From: Azospirillum fermentarium
GTDB taxonomy: Bacteria > Pseudomonadota > Alphaproteobacteria > Azospirillales > Azospirillaceae
Assembly (NCBI RefSeq): GCF_025961205.1
Contig: NZ_JAOQNH010000002.1
Coordinates: 829,501-893,500, forward strand
Direction of reading: 5' to 3'
Length of the DNA: 64,000 nucleotides
A model generated the notes under the pieces. That model did not search any database. It worked only from the letters and a program-made list of their open reading frames with translations, and was not told the DNA's origin. Shown piece by piece: positions 49,293 through 57,863 of the stretch. Each line of letters begins with the position of its first letter. Position 1 is the first letter of the stretch. The position numbers and the translations under genes are program-made.

Positions 49293-50158
49293 TCGAAACG
49301 CTCCCAGCGCTCGCCGAACAGCCCGCGCGGGCGCACCAGCAGGATGACGGCCATCAGCACGTACATCGCGGCGGCCGAGGCTTCCGGCATGAACTGAATG
49401 GTCAGGGCGGTGACGATCCCCACCAGAAGGCCGGCGACGATGGCCCCCAGGTACGAACCCAGACCGCCGATGGTGACGATGACGAAGGCCGGCATGATGG
49501 CCCCCGCCGCCATGGACGGCGTGATGGTCCACAAGGGGGCGGCCAGCACCCCGGCGCAGCCGGCCAGGAAGCAGCCCAGCCCGAACACGCCCGTCAGCAC
49601 CCGCGGCAGGTTGATGCCCAGCATCCCCACCATTTCCGCGTCACGGCTGCCGGCGCGCAGGATGCGCCCGAACGGCGTGTGGTTGAGGAACAGCCACAGC
49701 CCCACCAGCAGCGCCATGGTCACCACCAGCACCGCCAGACGGTATTTGGTGATGAGGATGGGGCCGTATTCGACGATGCCGGCCAGGAACGGCGGCGGGC
49801 TGAACGGGTGGCCGCCGGCCCCCCAGACCAGCCGCACCAGCGCCTCGATCAGCAGCGAGAGCGCGAAGGTGAGGATCAGGCCGATCAGCGGTTCCTTGCC
49901 GTACAGGCGGCGGATCAGCAGGAATTCCACCGCCATGCCCAGCCCCCCGACGATGAAGGGGGCCAGGATCACCGCCGGCCAGCCGAACCATTGATAAAGA
50001 GACAGCGCGAAATAGGCCCCCAGCGCAAAAAACGCGCCGTGGGCGAAATTCACCACGCCGAGAAGGCCGAAGATGATCGACAGACCGACGGCGATGAGCA
50101 CGTAGAGAAAGCCCAGCACCAGACCGTTGGCGATCTGCGGCAACAGGATATCAAGCAT
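49289..50158 (-). CDS. livH: LivH-family ABC transporter permease
   Basis: Second membrane subunit of the HAAT-type importer, 289 residues. It has about eight membrane segments, the family motifs VGLSIIFGLLGVVNFAHGAFFALGAY-type start and the cytoplasmic loop TPFGRILRAGSRDAEMVGMLGIN that contacts the ATPase. Start ATG 50158 has AAAGGAA ahead; the frame extends 12 codons further without support. It pairs with the LivM part of the fusion protein that follows and overlaps it by 4 bp. A strong hairpin separates it from the upstream binding-protein gene. Confidence 0.93.
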   Translation of the reverse strand: MLDILLPQIANGLVLGFLYVLIAVGLSIIFGLLGVVNFAHGAFFALGAYFALSLYQWFGWPAVILAPFIVGGLGMAVEFLLIRRLYGKEPLIGLILTFALSLLIEALVRLVWGAGGHPFSPPPFLAGIVEYGPILITKYRLAVLVVTMALLVGLWLFLNHTPFGRILRAGSRDAEMVGMLGINLPRVLTGVFGLGCFLAGCAGVLAAPLWTITPSMAAGAIMPAFVIVTIGGLGSYLGAIVAGLLVGIVTALTIQFMPEASAAAMYVLMAVILLVRPRGLFGERWERFE

Positions 50159-50196
50159 CGTCCGTTCCTTTGAGGAACCGGCAGCCGCCGGCAAGA

Positions 50197-50229
50197 GTTG
50201 CGCGCACCCGTTCGCGGGTGCTGCGCAAC
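50197..50229. promoter_or_regulatory. Intercistronic hairpin between binding-protein and permease genes
   Basis: GTTGCGC-GCACCCG pairs with CGGGTGC-T-GCGCAAC: 14 base pairs, one bulged T, and a TTCG loop (CGAA on the transcribed minus-strand RNA). No T-run follows. Such hairpins 3' of binding-protein genes commonly protect the upstream message and lower downstream expression. Confidence 0.7.
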
Positions 50230-50300
50230 GCTCCCGTCGTCAAAAGAGACCCGTGATGTCAGGCGGCTGTCCGCGGGCCGTCAGGCCCGGAGGGTGATCT

Positions 50301-51560
50301 TTACAGGGATTCCATCTGGCAGCCGATTTCCTCGCGGCTGCCGAACTGCGCCTCCAGGTCTTCCGCCCGCTCGGGCGACACCTTCAGCACGTCCATCCAA
50401 TCCCACTTGTCGGTGATGGTGTCCTTCACCTTCACCACCAGCATCTTGCGCAGCATCTGGTGATCCCAGGTGCGGTAATGGGCGGGGATGCCGCCCTCGT
50501 CGATGCTGACGCTTTCCAGGCCACGGACGATGGACGCACCGTCCAGCCCCTTGGCCTGTTCCATCCCCAGCAGCAGCGAGCGCATGGAGAACCAGCCCAG
50601 CCACGCCTTGTCCGACGGCGGCTTGCCGTGGGCCTTGGCGTAATCGGCGGTAAAGGCGCGGTCTTCCTTGGTGTTGTTGGGGTCGCTGAAATGCCACGGC
50701 TTGCCGTAGATGCCGGTGGCCGCCGCCGGGCCGATGGACCACAGGTCGGAATCGCCGATGATCGGGCAGGCCACCGGGATCTTGCCCTTCATGCCCATGT
50801 CGGCGAACTGCTTGAGGAAGGCCGACAGGTCACCGCCCGGCAGGCCGGCCACGATCACGTCGGGCTTGGCCTGGCGGATCTTGAGCAGGAAGGAGCTGAA
50901 ATCGGTGGTGCCCAGCGGCGTCATATCGACGCCGGCTTCCCGGCCGCCGAACTGGTCGAGCTGCGCCTTCATCTGTGCGTACACATCCTGGCCATAGGCG
51001 TAGGAGGCGCAGATGAAATACCACTTCTTGCCCACCGTGGCCAGATAGGGGGCCAGCGCCCGGCTCGCCACCGGGGTGGTGGTCAGCACGCGGAAGGTGA
51101 AGGGGTTGCATTCCTTGCCCGTGATCTCGCGGGCCGCGGCGTTGGGCGTGATGTAGGGCATGCGCAACCGCTTGGCGATGGCCGCCATGGCGAGCGACGT
51201 GCCGCTGTTGGTGCCGCCCAGAATGGCGGAGACCTTTTCCTCTTCCACCAGCTTCTGGAAATTCTGCTGGGCCGCCTGGGGGCTGGGTTCGTCGTACCAC
51301 ACCAGATCGACCGGGCGCCCCAGAACCTGCCCCTTGGCCTGGGCCAGCGCGATGCGGGCACCGTTGACCAGCATTTCGCCCTGTTCGGTCCAGGTGCCCT
51401 GCTTGGCAAAGACCATCCCCAGCTTCAGCGGGGTTTCCCCGCGCGCCGACAGGATGAAGGGGCCGCCCGCCGTCAGCGCCGCCGCACCCAGAGCCACCTT
51501 CCCGGTATCCGCCAGGAAATGCCGCCGGGTCCGGCCGGACCCGTTCGCATTCTCGGACAT
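50301..51560 (-). CDS. Periplasmic substrate-binding protein of the Liv-type importer (Tat signal)
   Basis: Receptor subunit of the importer, 419 residues, of the branched-chain amino acid/amide-urea binding family (Peripla_BP_6). It has a twin-arginine-type signal (TRRHFLADTGKVALGAAALTAGG) ending near ILSARGETPLKLG. The mature part has GTWTEQGEMLVNGARIALAQAKG, the hinge region AILGGTNSGTSLAMA and a DVIVAGLPGGD segment. The start chosen is ATG 51560, 6 bp after AGGAG; the ATG two codons earlier abuts the box. Family members bind amino acids, amides, aromatic acids or alicyclic acids, so the ligand is open. It is the first gene of the minus-strand operon. Confidence 0.9.
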   Translation of the reverse strand: MSENANGSGRTRRHFLADTGKVALGAAALTAGGPFILSARGETPLKLGMVFAKQGTWTEQGEMLVNGARIALAQAKGQVLGRPVDLVWYDEPSPQAAQQNFQKLVEEEKVSAILGGTNSGTSLAMAAIAKRLRMPYITPNAAAREITGKECNPFTFRVLTTTPVASRALAPYLATVGKKWYFICASYAYGQDVYAQMKAQLDQFGGREAGVDMTPLGTTDFSSFLLKIRQAKPDVIVAGLPGGDLSAFLKQFADMGMKGKIPVACPIIGDSDLWSIGPAAATGIYGKPWHFSDPNNTKEDRAFTADYAKAHGKPPSDKAWLGWFSMRSLLLGMEQAKGLDGASIVRGLESVSIDEGGIPAHYRTWDHQMLRKMLVVKVKDTITDKWDWMDVLKVSPERAEDLEAQFGSREEIGCQMESL

Positions 51561-51637
51561 ACGCATCTCCTCTCTCTCAAGACATTTTATTGCCGGGCGG
51601 CCGTAACCGCCTTTCTTGTTGGTGAGGAGGTTATAGC

Positions 51638-51696
51638 TTGAAACTGGAACGCCATTCCAGTATCAAATTTGAAAAATGAAACGGCGTTCCAGTTTT
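51638..51696. promoter_or_regulatory. Divergent control region with IclR-type operator
   Basis: On the plus strand TTGAAA (51638-51643) and TATCAA (51661-51666) are separated by exactly 17 bp, and those 17 bp are the perfect palindrome CTGGAA-CGCCA-TTCCAG (51644-51660). A second copy of half of it, GGCGTTCCAGTTT (51683-51695), makes a 13-bp inverted repeat with 51641-51653. This is between the importer operon and the Gfo/Idh-IclR operon, so the IclR protein is the likely binder. Confidence 0.7.
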
Positions 51697-51733
51697 GCGC
51701 CGCACCAAACCATCCCAAGGAGGAAGCGCCGTC

Positions 51734-52867
51734 ATGACGGACGCTGGAACCAACGCAACCACCGCCACCGCCGCCCCGGATGTGCGTCTGGCGCTGATCG
51801 GTGCCGGGGCCATTGGGCGCATGCACATGGATGTTCTGGCCCGCGGCGGGTGCGGCACCCTGTGCGGCATCGCCGATCCCAGCGACTCGGCCCGCGACCT
51901 GGCGGCGCAGGCCGGCGTGCCGTGGTTCGCCGATCACCGCGACCTGCTGGAGTCCGTGCGACCCGACGGCGCGATCGTCGCCACGCCCAACGATTCCCAC
52001 GCGCCGGTGACGCTGGACTGCATCGCCCGCCGGGTGGCGGTGCTGGTGGAAAAGCCGGTGGCCGAAACGGTGGAGGCGGCGCGCACCATGGCCGCGGCGT
52101 CCAGTGCGGCGGGCGTGCCGGTGCTGGTCGGCCATCACCGCCGCCACAACCCGATCATCCGCCGCGCCCGCGCCGCCATTCAGGACGGGCTGCTGGGCCG
52201 CCCGGTCAGCGCCACCGTGATGGCGACCTTTCTGAAGGGCCAGTCCTATTTCTCCGCCGCGTGGCGGCGGCAGGCCGGCGGCGGGCCGGTGCTGATCAAC
52301 ATGATCCACGACATCGACCTGCTGCGCTTCCTGCTGGGCGAGATCGCCGAAGTCCACGCCATCCGCTCCAACGCCGTGCGCGGCTTCGACGTGGAGGACA
52401 CGGCGGCGGTGGTGTTCCGCATGCGCTCGGGCGTGCTGGCCACCGTCACCCTGTCCGACACCGCGGCCTGTCCGTGGAACTGGGATCTGCTGTCGGGGGA
52501 ATGGGATTCGCTGGTCAAGAGCGAGGGCGCCGATTCCCACTTCATCACCGGGACCGAGGGGTCGCTGACCCTGCCGCGCCTGACCTTCCACCATTACCGC
52601 GGGGTGACGGGGGAACCGGGGTGGCGCTCGCCGCTCAACACCGAAACCCTGCCGGTGGAGCACGGCAGCCCCTATTTCCTCCAGCTTCGCCATTTCGCCC
52701 GCGTGATCCGGGGAGAAGAGGCGCCGGTCATCACCGCCGCCGATGCCGCCCGCACGCTGGCCGCCGCCACCGCCGTGCTGACCGCGGCCGATTACGGGCC
52801 GCAGGTGTTCGCCGACGACGGGCTGTCCACCAGCCCCGCCGTGTTTGGAGAGCGGGTTTGCCTTTGA
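51734..52867 (+). CDS. Gfo/Idh/MocA-family oxidoreductase
   Basis: NAD(P)-dependent dehydrogenase of 377 residues, of the family that includes myo-inositol 2-dehydrogenase. The N-terminal Rossmann motif is LALIGAGAIGRMHMDVL; the catalytic lysine is in VEKPVAE; the C-terminal domain has the GGGPVLINMIHDIDLLRFLLGE segment carrying the usual Asp-x3-His-like residues. Start ATG 51734 has AAGGAGG 10 bp upstream. It is the first gene of the plus-strand operon under the palindrome-containing promoter. A role in oxidising a ring or polyol hydroxyl is probable; the substrate is unknown. Confidence 0.88.
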   Translation: MTDAGTNATTATAAPDVRLALIGAGAIGRMHMDVLARGGCGTLCGIADPSDSARDLAAQAGVPWFADHRDLLESVRPDGAIVATPNDSHAPVTLDCIARRVAVLVEKPVAETVEAARTMAAASSAAGVPVLVGHHRRHNPIIRRARAAIQDGLLGRPVSATVMATFLKGQSYFSAAWRRQAGGGPVLINMIHDIDLLRFLLGEIAEVHAIRSNAVRGFDVEDTAAVVFRMRSGVLATVTLSDTAACPWNWDLLSGEWDSLVKSEGADSHFITGTEGSLTLPRLTFHHYRGVTGEPGWRSPLNTETLPVEHGSPYFLQLRHFARVIRGEEAPVITAADAARTLAAATAVLTAADYGPQVFADDGLSTSPAVFGERVCL

Positions 52868-52936
52868 CCGCCGCCTTGCGTTATCTGCCGGGAGCCCCCT
52901 TTCCGATCCCTCTGAACGAACAGGCAGGATTCAACC

Positions 52937-53812
52937 ATGGCGCGCACCTCCACCGATTCGACCCAGCCGGCCGCCCGCGACCGCAGCGGCATCCTCGACC
53001 GCGTTCTGGCGATCATCGAACTGCTGGCCAGCAACACCCAGGGGCTGCCGCTGCATGAAATCGCCGCCCGGCTGGACATCCCGCGCAGCGCCGCCCACCG
53101 GCTGCTGAACGACCTGATCGAACAGGGGTACGTGTGCCAGGACGGCGACCGCGGCGATTACATGCTGACGGCCAAGCTGGTCTCGCTCAGCTTCACCTAT
53201 CTGTCCGGGTGCGGGGTGGTCGATCTGGCCCAGCCGATCCTGGACCGGCTGGCGCTGAAGACGGGCGAACTGGTGCGGCTGTCGGTGGTGGACACCGACC
53301 GCCTGACCTGGGTCGCCAAGGCGCAAGGGGCGCGCACCGGCCTGCGCTATGACCCGGACATGGGGATGGAGGCGCCGCTCTACTGCACCGCGTCCGGCTT
53401 CGCATGGCTGTCGTGCCTGCCCGACGACGAGGCGATGGCGCTGATCGAGCGGCAGCGCGCCCGCATCCCCGACCATGACGAAGGCCCCAACCGCCCCCGC
53501 AGCGACGCCGAGATCCTGGAGCACCTGCACCAGACCCGGCAGCGCGGCTACAGCATGACCATCGAAACCTTCGCCGCCGGCATGAACGCCATGGCAGCAC
53601 CCGTGCGCCGCCGTGACACCGGGCAGGTGAAGGGTGCCATCAGCGTTGCCGGCCCGCACGTGCGGGTCAGCGAACAGCGTCTCCACGACATGGCCCCCGA
53701 CCTGCTGGCGGCGGCGGCGGAACTGGCCGCCACCGGCCTCGGTTCGCCGGCGTTCAGCCGTCCGCGGCGTGACCGCGACGGGGCCGACATCTTCATCGGA
53801 CCAACCCCATGA
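52937..53812 (+). CDS. IclR-family transcriptional regulator
   Basis: A 291-residue regulator. The N-terminal winged helix (about 18-80) reads ILDRVLAIIELLASNTQGLPLHEIAARL, then IPRSAAHRLLNDLIEQGYV. The C-terminal GAF-like ligand domain (about 95-270) has YCTASGFAWLS and the GYSMTIETFAAGMNAMAAPV region typical of the family. It lies inside the plus-strand operon and its stop overlaps the next ATG by 4 bp (ATGA), so regulator and enzymes are made together. Palindromic TGGAA...TTCCA boxes at 51638-51696 are its probable target, giving autoregulation. Many IclR proteins sense aromatic or alicyclic acids. Confidence 0.92.
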   Translation: MARTSTDSTQPAARDRSGILDRVLAIIELLASNTQGLPLHEIAARLDIPRSAAHRLLNDLIEQGYVCQDGDRGDYMLTAKLVSLSFTYLSGCGVVDLAQPILDRLALKTGELVRLSVVDTDRLTWVAKAQGARTGLRYDPDMGMEAPLYCTASGFAWLSCLPDDEAMALIERQRARIPDHDEGPNRPRSDAEILEHLHQTRQRGYSMTIETFAAGMNAMAAPVRRRDTGQVKGAISVAGPHVRVSEQRLHDMAPDLLAAAAELAATGLGSPAFSRPRRDRDGADIFIGPTP

Positions 53813-55548
53813 CCCTGCCCCCTGCTGTCTTAGCCTCTCTTCACGCCCCGCCCCCGCCCGACTGCGACGTTCTGGTGGTGGGGTCCGGGGCCGGCGGCCT
53901 GTCGGTCGCCGTCACCGCCGCGTGGCGCGGCCTGAACGTTCTGGTCGCCGAAAAGGAATCCGTGCTGGGCGGAACCACCGCCTGGTCCGGCGGCTGGCTG
54001 TGGATACCCCGAAACCCCCTGGCGGTTGAGGCCGGCATCCGCGAGGATGCGAGCGAACCGCGGCTCTACCTGCAATCCATCCTCGGCAACGCCTTCGACC
54101 CCGCCCGCATCGACGCCTTTCTCGAACACGGGCCAAGGATGGTGGCGTTCTTCCGCGAACACACGTCGGTGCAGTTCGTCGCCGGCAACGCCGTGCCCGA
54201 TTTCGACGATTCCATGCCGGGCTCGGCGAACGGCGGCCGGTCGGTGTGCGGCGCCCCGTTCGACGGGCGCGACCTGGGGCCGATGGTCCACGCGCTGCGC
54301 CGCCCGCCCGAGGAGATGACGCTGCGCGGCATGGGGCTGGCGTCGGGGGCCGACCTCTGGCACTTCCTCAACGCCCGCCGGTCGCTGCGCTCGGCGCTCT
54401 ACGCCGGCAAGCGGATCGGGCGCCACGCGCTCGACGTGGTGCGCCATGGCCGCGCCATGCAACTGGTGAACGGGGAGGCGCTGGCCGGACGCCTGCTGAA
54501 ATCGGCCCTGGATCTCAAGGTATCGTTCCGCACCGACGCCCCCGTGGTGCGGTTGCTGACCAACGACGACGGGTCGGTGCGCGGTGCCGTGCTGCGCACC
54601 CCCGGCGGCGAGCGGGAGGTGGTGGCCCGGCGCGGCGTGGTGCTGGCCGCCGGCGGCTTCCCCCACGACGCCGAACGGCGCCGTGCGCTCTACCCCCACG
54701 CCCCCACCGGGCGGGAACACTGGTCCGCCGCCCCGCCGTCCAACACCGGCGACGGGCTGCGGCTGGGCGAGACCGCCGGTGCGGCGGTGGACGACACCCT
54801 GTTCGACGCCGGGGCGTGGGCGCCGGTGTCGCGGGTGCCACGGGCCGACGGCAGCGTGATGAACTTCCCCCACCTGGTGGACCGCGGCAAGCCGGGGCTG
54901 ATCGCCGTCACCGCCGACGGACTCCGCTTCTCCAACGAAGCCAATTCCTACCACGCCTTCATGCGCGACTTCTTCCGCGCCGTCCGCCCGGAGCACGAGG
55001 CCGCGGCGTGGTTCATCTGCGACCATAAATTCCAGCGCCGCTACGGGCTGGGCGCCGCCAAGCCGTTCCCGGTGCCGCAGGGTCCGTTCCTGCGCTCAGG
55101 ATACCTCAAGCGCGGGTCCACCATCACCGAACTGGCGGCGGCCTGCGGCATCGACCCGGTGGGGCTGGCCGCCACCGTGACCAGCTACAACCGCCACGCC
55201 CACGACGGGCACGATCCCGTGTTCCACCGCGGGGAATCGGCCTACAACCGCGCCCAGGGCGACCCGGCCAACCTGCCCAACCCCTGCGTGGCGCCCATCG
55301 AGACCGGCCCGTTCTACGCCGTGAAGATGGTGCCGGGCAGCCTGGGCACCTTCAGCGGCCTGCGCACCGACGAAAACGCCCGCGTGCTGGACGGGGCGGG
55401 GGCGCCGATCCCCGGCCTCTACGCCGCCGGCAACGACCTGTCCAGCATCATGGGCGGCCATTACCCCAGCGGCGGCATCACGCTCGGCCCCGCCATGACC
55501 TTCGGCTATCTGGCGGCCCTGCACATGAGCGGCACCGCCGCCGCCTGA
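53809..55548 (+). CDS. KSTD-like FAD dehydrogenase 2
   Basis: Flavoprotein of 579 residues, same family as the genes at 44078-45793 and at the right edge of the window. FAD motif VLVVGSGAGGLSVAVTAAWRG, followed by VLGGTTAWSGGWLWIP. The C-terminal motif GLYAAGNDLSSIMGG, then YPSGG with Y552 and G556, matches the ketone-binding Tyr/Gly of 3-ketosteroid dehydrogenases. It is translationally coupled to the IclR gene and followed 34 bp later by a NIPSNAP gene. It probably desaturates a cyclic ketone; a steroid substrate has no support in the context. Confidence 0.88.
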   Translation: MTLPPAVLASLHAPPPPDCDVLVVGSGAGGLSVAVTAAWRGLNVLVAEKESVLGGTTAWSGGWLWIPRNPLAVEAGIREDASEPRLYLQSILGNAFDPARIDAFLEHGPRMVAFFREHTSVQFVAGNAVPDFDDSMPGSANGGRSVCGAPFDGRDLGPMVHALRRPPEEMTLRGMGLASGADLWHFLNARRSLRSALYAGKRIGRHALDVVRHGRAMQLVNGEALAGRLLKSALDLKVSFRTDAPVVRLLTNDDGSVRGAVLRTPGGEREVVARRGVVLAAGGFPHDAERRRALYPHAPTGREHWSAAPPSNTGDGLRLGETAGAAVDDTLFDAGAWAPVSRVPRADGSVMNFPHLVDRGKPGLIAVTADGLRFSNEANSYHAFMRDFFRAVRPEHEAAAWFICDHKFQRRYGLGAAKPFPVPQGPFLRSGYLKRGSTITELAAACGIDPVGLAATVTSYNRHAHDGHDPVFHRGESAYNRAQGDPANLPNPCVAPIETGPFYAVKMVPGSLGTFSGLRTDENARVLDGAGAPIPGLYAAGNDLSSIMGGHYPSGGITLGPAMTFGYLAALHMSGTAAA

Positions 55549-55582
55549 CCCACCCCGATTTCCTGAAAAAACGAGGATTCCC

Positions 55583-56197
55583 ATGGAACGCTATGAATTG
55601 GCGACGCTCACCGTCAACCTCGGATCCGCAATCAAAGCTGGTGAAAATGCCGCAGAATTCTGCAAAAGCGGAGAGGCCGGCGGCAATTTCCTCGGTTGCT
55701 GGGTGACCGAGATCGGCAAGCTCAACCAGATTTTCGTGCTGCGCGGTTTCCAGACCGCCGCCGAGGCCGACGCCGAGCGCCGCCGCACGCTCTTGCACAG
55801 CAACCCGTTCCACAGCGCCGACCTCATGACCGGCCTGACCCTGGAAAGCATGATCCCCTTCCCCGATCTGCCGCCGGTGGAGCCGGGCGCCTTCGGCCCG
55901 ATCTATGAGTTCCGCACCTATGTGCTGAAGCACGGCGGCATCGCGCCGACGCTGGAAGGCTGGGCGGAAAAGCTGCCGGCCCGCACCGCCATGTCCAAGC
56001 TGCTGCTGGCCATGTACCCGGTGGACGGTTCCCCCCGCATCACGCACATCTGGCCGTGGGCCAGCCTGGAAGAGCGGGCGCGCATCCGGGCGGAATCGGT
56101 GAAGGTCGGCGCATGGCCGCCCAAGAGTGCCGTGTGGGTCAGCCCGGACATGACCTCCACCATCGCCCTGCCCCACGCCGTGTCCCCCCTGACCTGA
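55583..56197 (+). CDS. NIPSNAP-family protein (two-domain)
   Basis: A 204-residue protein with two ferredoxin-like NIPSNAP units. The first (1-100) begins MERYELATLTVNLGS and the second (about 105-204) contains IYEFRTYVLKHGGIAPTLEGW, the usual family signature. No catalytic residues are known for this family and its biochemical role is poorly defined. The gene directly follows flavoprotein 2, and a shorter NIPSNAP gene follows flavoprotein 3 at the right edge, so the pairing is repeated and probably functional. Confidence 0.83.
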   Translation: MERYELATLTVNLGSAIKAGENAAEFCKSGEAGGNFLGCWVTEIGKLNQIFVLRGFQTAAEADAERRRTLLHSNPFHSADLMTGLTLESMIPFPDLPPVEPGAFGPIYEFRTYVLKHGGIAPTLEGWAEKLPARTAMSKLLLAMYPVDGSPRITHIWPWASLEERARIRAESVKVGAWPPKSAVWVSPDMTSTIALPHAVSPLT

Positions 56198-56211
56198 ACG
56201 GAGCGCCGGCC

Positions 56212-57030
56212 ATGGCCCCCATCTTTTCCCTGGCCCATCTGACGGTGCTGGATCTGGCCCCGCCGCAGATGGTCGCCCTTGCCGCCCGCGTCGGGTATCA
56301 GGCCATCGGCGTGCGCCTGCTGCCGGCCACGCCGGGCGGTGCCGCCTATCTGCTGGACGATCCCGCCATGCTGCGGGAGACGATCAAGGCGTCGGAGGAC
56401 ACCGGCGTCAAGATCTTCGATCTGGAGATCATCCGGCTGGAGCCGGCGACCGACGTGTCGTCCTTCGGGAAGTTCTTCGAGACCGGGGCGGCGCTGGGGG
56501 CCAAGGCCATCCTGACCGCCGGCAACGATCCCGATGAGGCGCGGCTGACCGACACCTACGCCGCCTTCTGCGATGCCGCCGCCCCCTATGGGCTGACGGC
56601 GGATCTGGAATTCATGCCGTGGACGGACGTGCGCGACCTCGCCACCGCCATCCGCATCGTCAAGGCCGCCGATCGGCCCAACGGCGGCATTCTGGTGGAC
56701 GCCCTGCACTTCGACCGTTCCGACAGCCGGCTGGAGGATCTGACCGGCCTGCCGCGGTCCTGGCTGCACTACGCCCAGATGTGCGACGCCCCGGCGGAAA
56801 AGCCGGCGACGGTGGAACAGATGATCCACACCGCGCGGGCCGAGCGTCTGTTCCCCGGTGACGGCGGCATCGACCTGCCGGCCATCTGGGAACGGCTGCC
56901 GTCGGACCTGCCGGTCAGCCTGGAAATCCCCACCGACACCCTGGCCCGCACCGTCGGTCACGAGGAGCGCATCCGCCGCGCCCTGACCGCGGCGAAAGCG
57001 GTGCTGGCCCAAGTCCCGGAAAGGGTGTGA
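56212..57030 (+). CDS. Sugar phosphate isomerase/epimerase-like TIM barrel (xylose-isomerase-like)
   Basis: A 272-residue protein of the AP-endonuclease-2/xylose-isomerase-like superfamily. Metal-ligand positions are visible: an acidic DLEII strand end, LTADLEFMPW, ILVDALHFDRS and the late VSLEIPTDT strand. Related enzymes include inosose dehydratase or isomerase (IolE/IolI) and 3-dehydroshikimate dehydratase, all acting on ring or sugar ketones, which fits the neighbouring AroE-like and Gfo/Idh dehydrogenases. Start ATG 56212 has GGAG upstream. It lies 14 bp after the NIPSNAP gene and 4 bp before the Usp gene. The exact reaction is unknown. Confidence 0.82.
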   Translation: MAPIFSLAHLTVLDLAPPQMVALAARVGYQAIGVRLLPATPGGAAYLLDDPAMLRETIKASEDTGVKIFDLEIIRLEPATDVSSFGKFFETGAALGAKAILTAGNDPDEARLTDTYAAFCDAAAPYGLTADLEFMPWTDVRDLATAIRIVKAADRPNGGILVDALHFDRSDSRLEDLTGLPRSWLHYAQMCDAPAEKPATVEQMIHTARAERLFPGDGGIDLPAIWERLPSDLPVSLEIPTDTLARTVGHEERIRRALTAAKAVLAQVPERV

Positions 57031-57034
57031 GGCC

Positions 57035-57850
57035 ATGACCATCAAGACCCTGCTGGTCCATCTGGACCACGACGACCCGTCGGCGCGGCTGGATCTGGCC
57101 GTGTCGCTGGCCCGCCGGCACGACGCCCGCCTGATCGGCCTGTTCGCCGAACGGGCCAAGGCCCACACGGTGGGGGTGGTGGCCCATTGGCCCACCCCCG
57201 CCTACCGCGCCGCCTCCGCCGACAGCCGCGCCCGGTTCGAGGCCGCCACCGCGGGCCTCCGCGCCCAATGGCGGGACGCCGACCGCGGCGGTGCGGCGGA
57301 GGTGATCCGCGCCGTCAGCGCCGCCGCCCACACCGCCGATCTGGTGATCCTGGCCCAGGACGCCGGCGATGGGCAGCACCACGCCGCCGCCCCCACCGGC
57401 ATGGCGGAACAGGTGGTGCTGAACGCCGGGCGCCCGGCGCTGGTGATCCCCGGCTCGGGCCGCTTCACCGAGGTGGGCCGCCGCCCGCTCATCGCCTGGA
57501 ACAACAGCCGCGAGGCGGCGCGGGCGGTGCGCGATTCCCTGCCCCTGCTCCGCGGTGCGGACGAGGTGGTGGTGGTGTCGTTCGCCGGCAAGGACGGCGG
57601 GGAGGACGACGGCGGGTCCGCCGACTGCCTGGCCTATCTCGCCGACCACGGCATCGCCGCCCGCGCCGAACGGCTGGTGGTCGAGGGGGTGGGCGTGATG
57701 GACATGCTGCTGAGCCGGGTGTCCGACTGCGGTGCCGACCTCTTGGTGATGGGCGGGCACGGGCATTACGCCTTCCCCCACCTGCCGCGTGGCAACGGCG
57801 CGCGCCATGTGCTGACCCACATGACCGTACCCGTCCTGATGTCCAACTGA
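57035..57850 (+). CDS. Tandem universal stress protein within the catabolic operon
   Basis: A 271-residue protein with two Usp domains. The first starts IKTLLVHLDHDDPSARLDLAVSLARRHDARLIGLFA. The second has PLIAWNNSREAARAV and the nucleotide-binding motif VMGGHGHYAFPHLPRGNGARHVLTHM, in which the usual G-S/T ending is changed to G-A, so ATP binding is uncertain. It resembles the tandem Usp at 28338-29174 in layout but not closely in sequence. It is 4 bp after the TIM-barrel gene and 13 bp before the epimerase-like gene. Confidence 0.85.
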   Translation: MTIKTLLVHLDHDDPSARLDLAVSLARRHDARLIGLFAERAKAHTVGVVAHWPTPAYRAASADSRARFEAATAGLRAQWRDADRGGAAEVIRAVSAAAHTADLVILAQDAGDGQHHAAAPTGMAEQVVLNAGRPALVIPGSGRFTEVGRRPLIAWNNSREAARAVRDSLPLLRGADEVVVVSFAGKDGGEDDGGSADCLAYLADHGIAARAERLVVEGVGVMDMLLSRVSDCGADLLVMGGHGHYAFPHLPRGNGARHVLTHMTVPVLMSN

Positions 57851-57863
57851 GGGAGGGAATCCC

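Noticed and set aside
45903-57030. Complete quinate/shikimate to protocatechuate pathway
   Set aside because: An AroE-like enzyme and a TIM barrel that could be a dehydroshikimate dehydratase are present, but no quinate dehydrogenase of QuiA type, no dehydroquinate dehydratase and no protocatechuate genes are seen, and the AroE-like carboxylate loop is changed.
51734-57030. myo-Inositol catabolism operon
   Set aside because: A Gfo/Idh enzyme and a xylose-isomerase-like barrel fit IolG and IolE/IolI, but IolB, IolC, IolD and IolA are missing.
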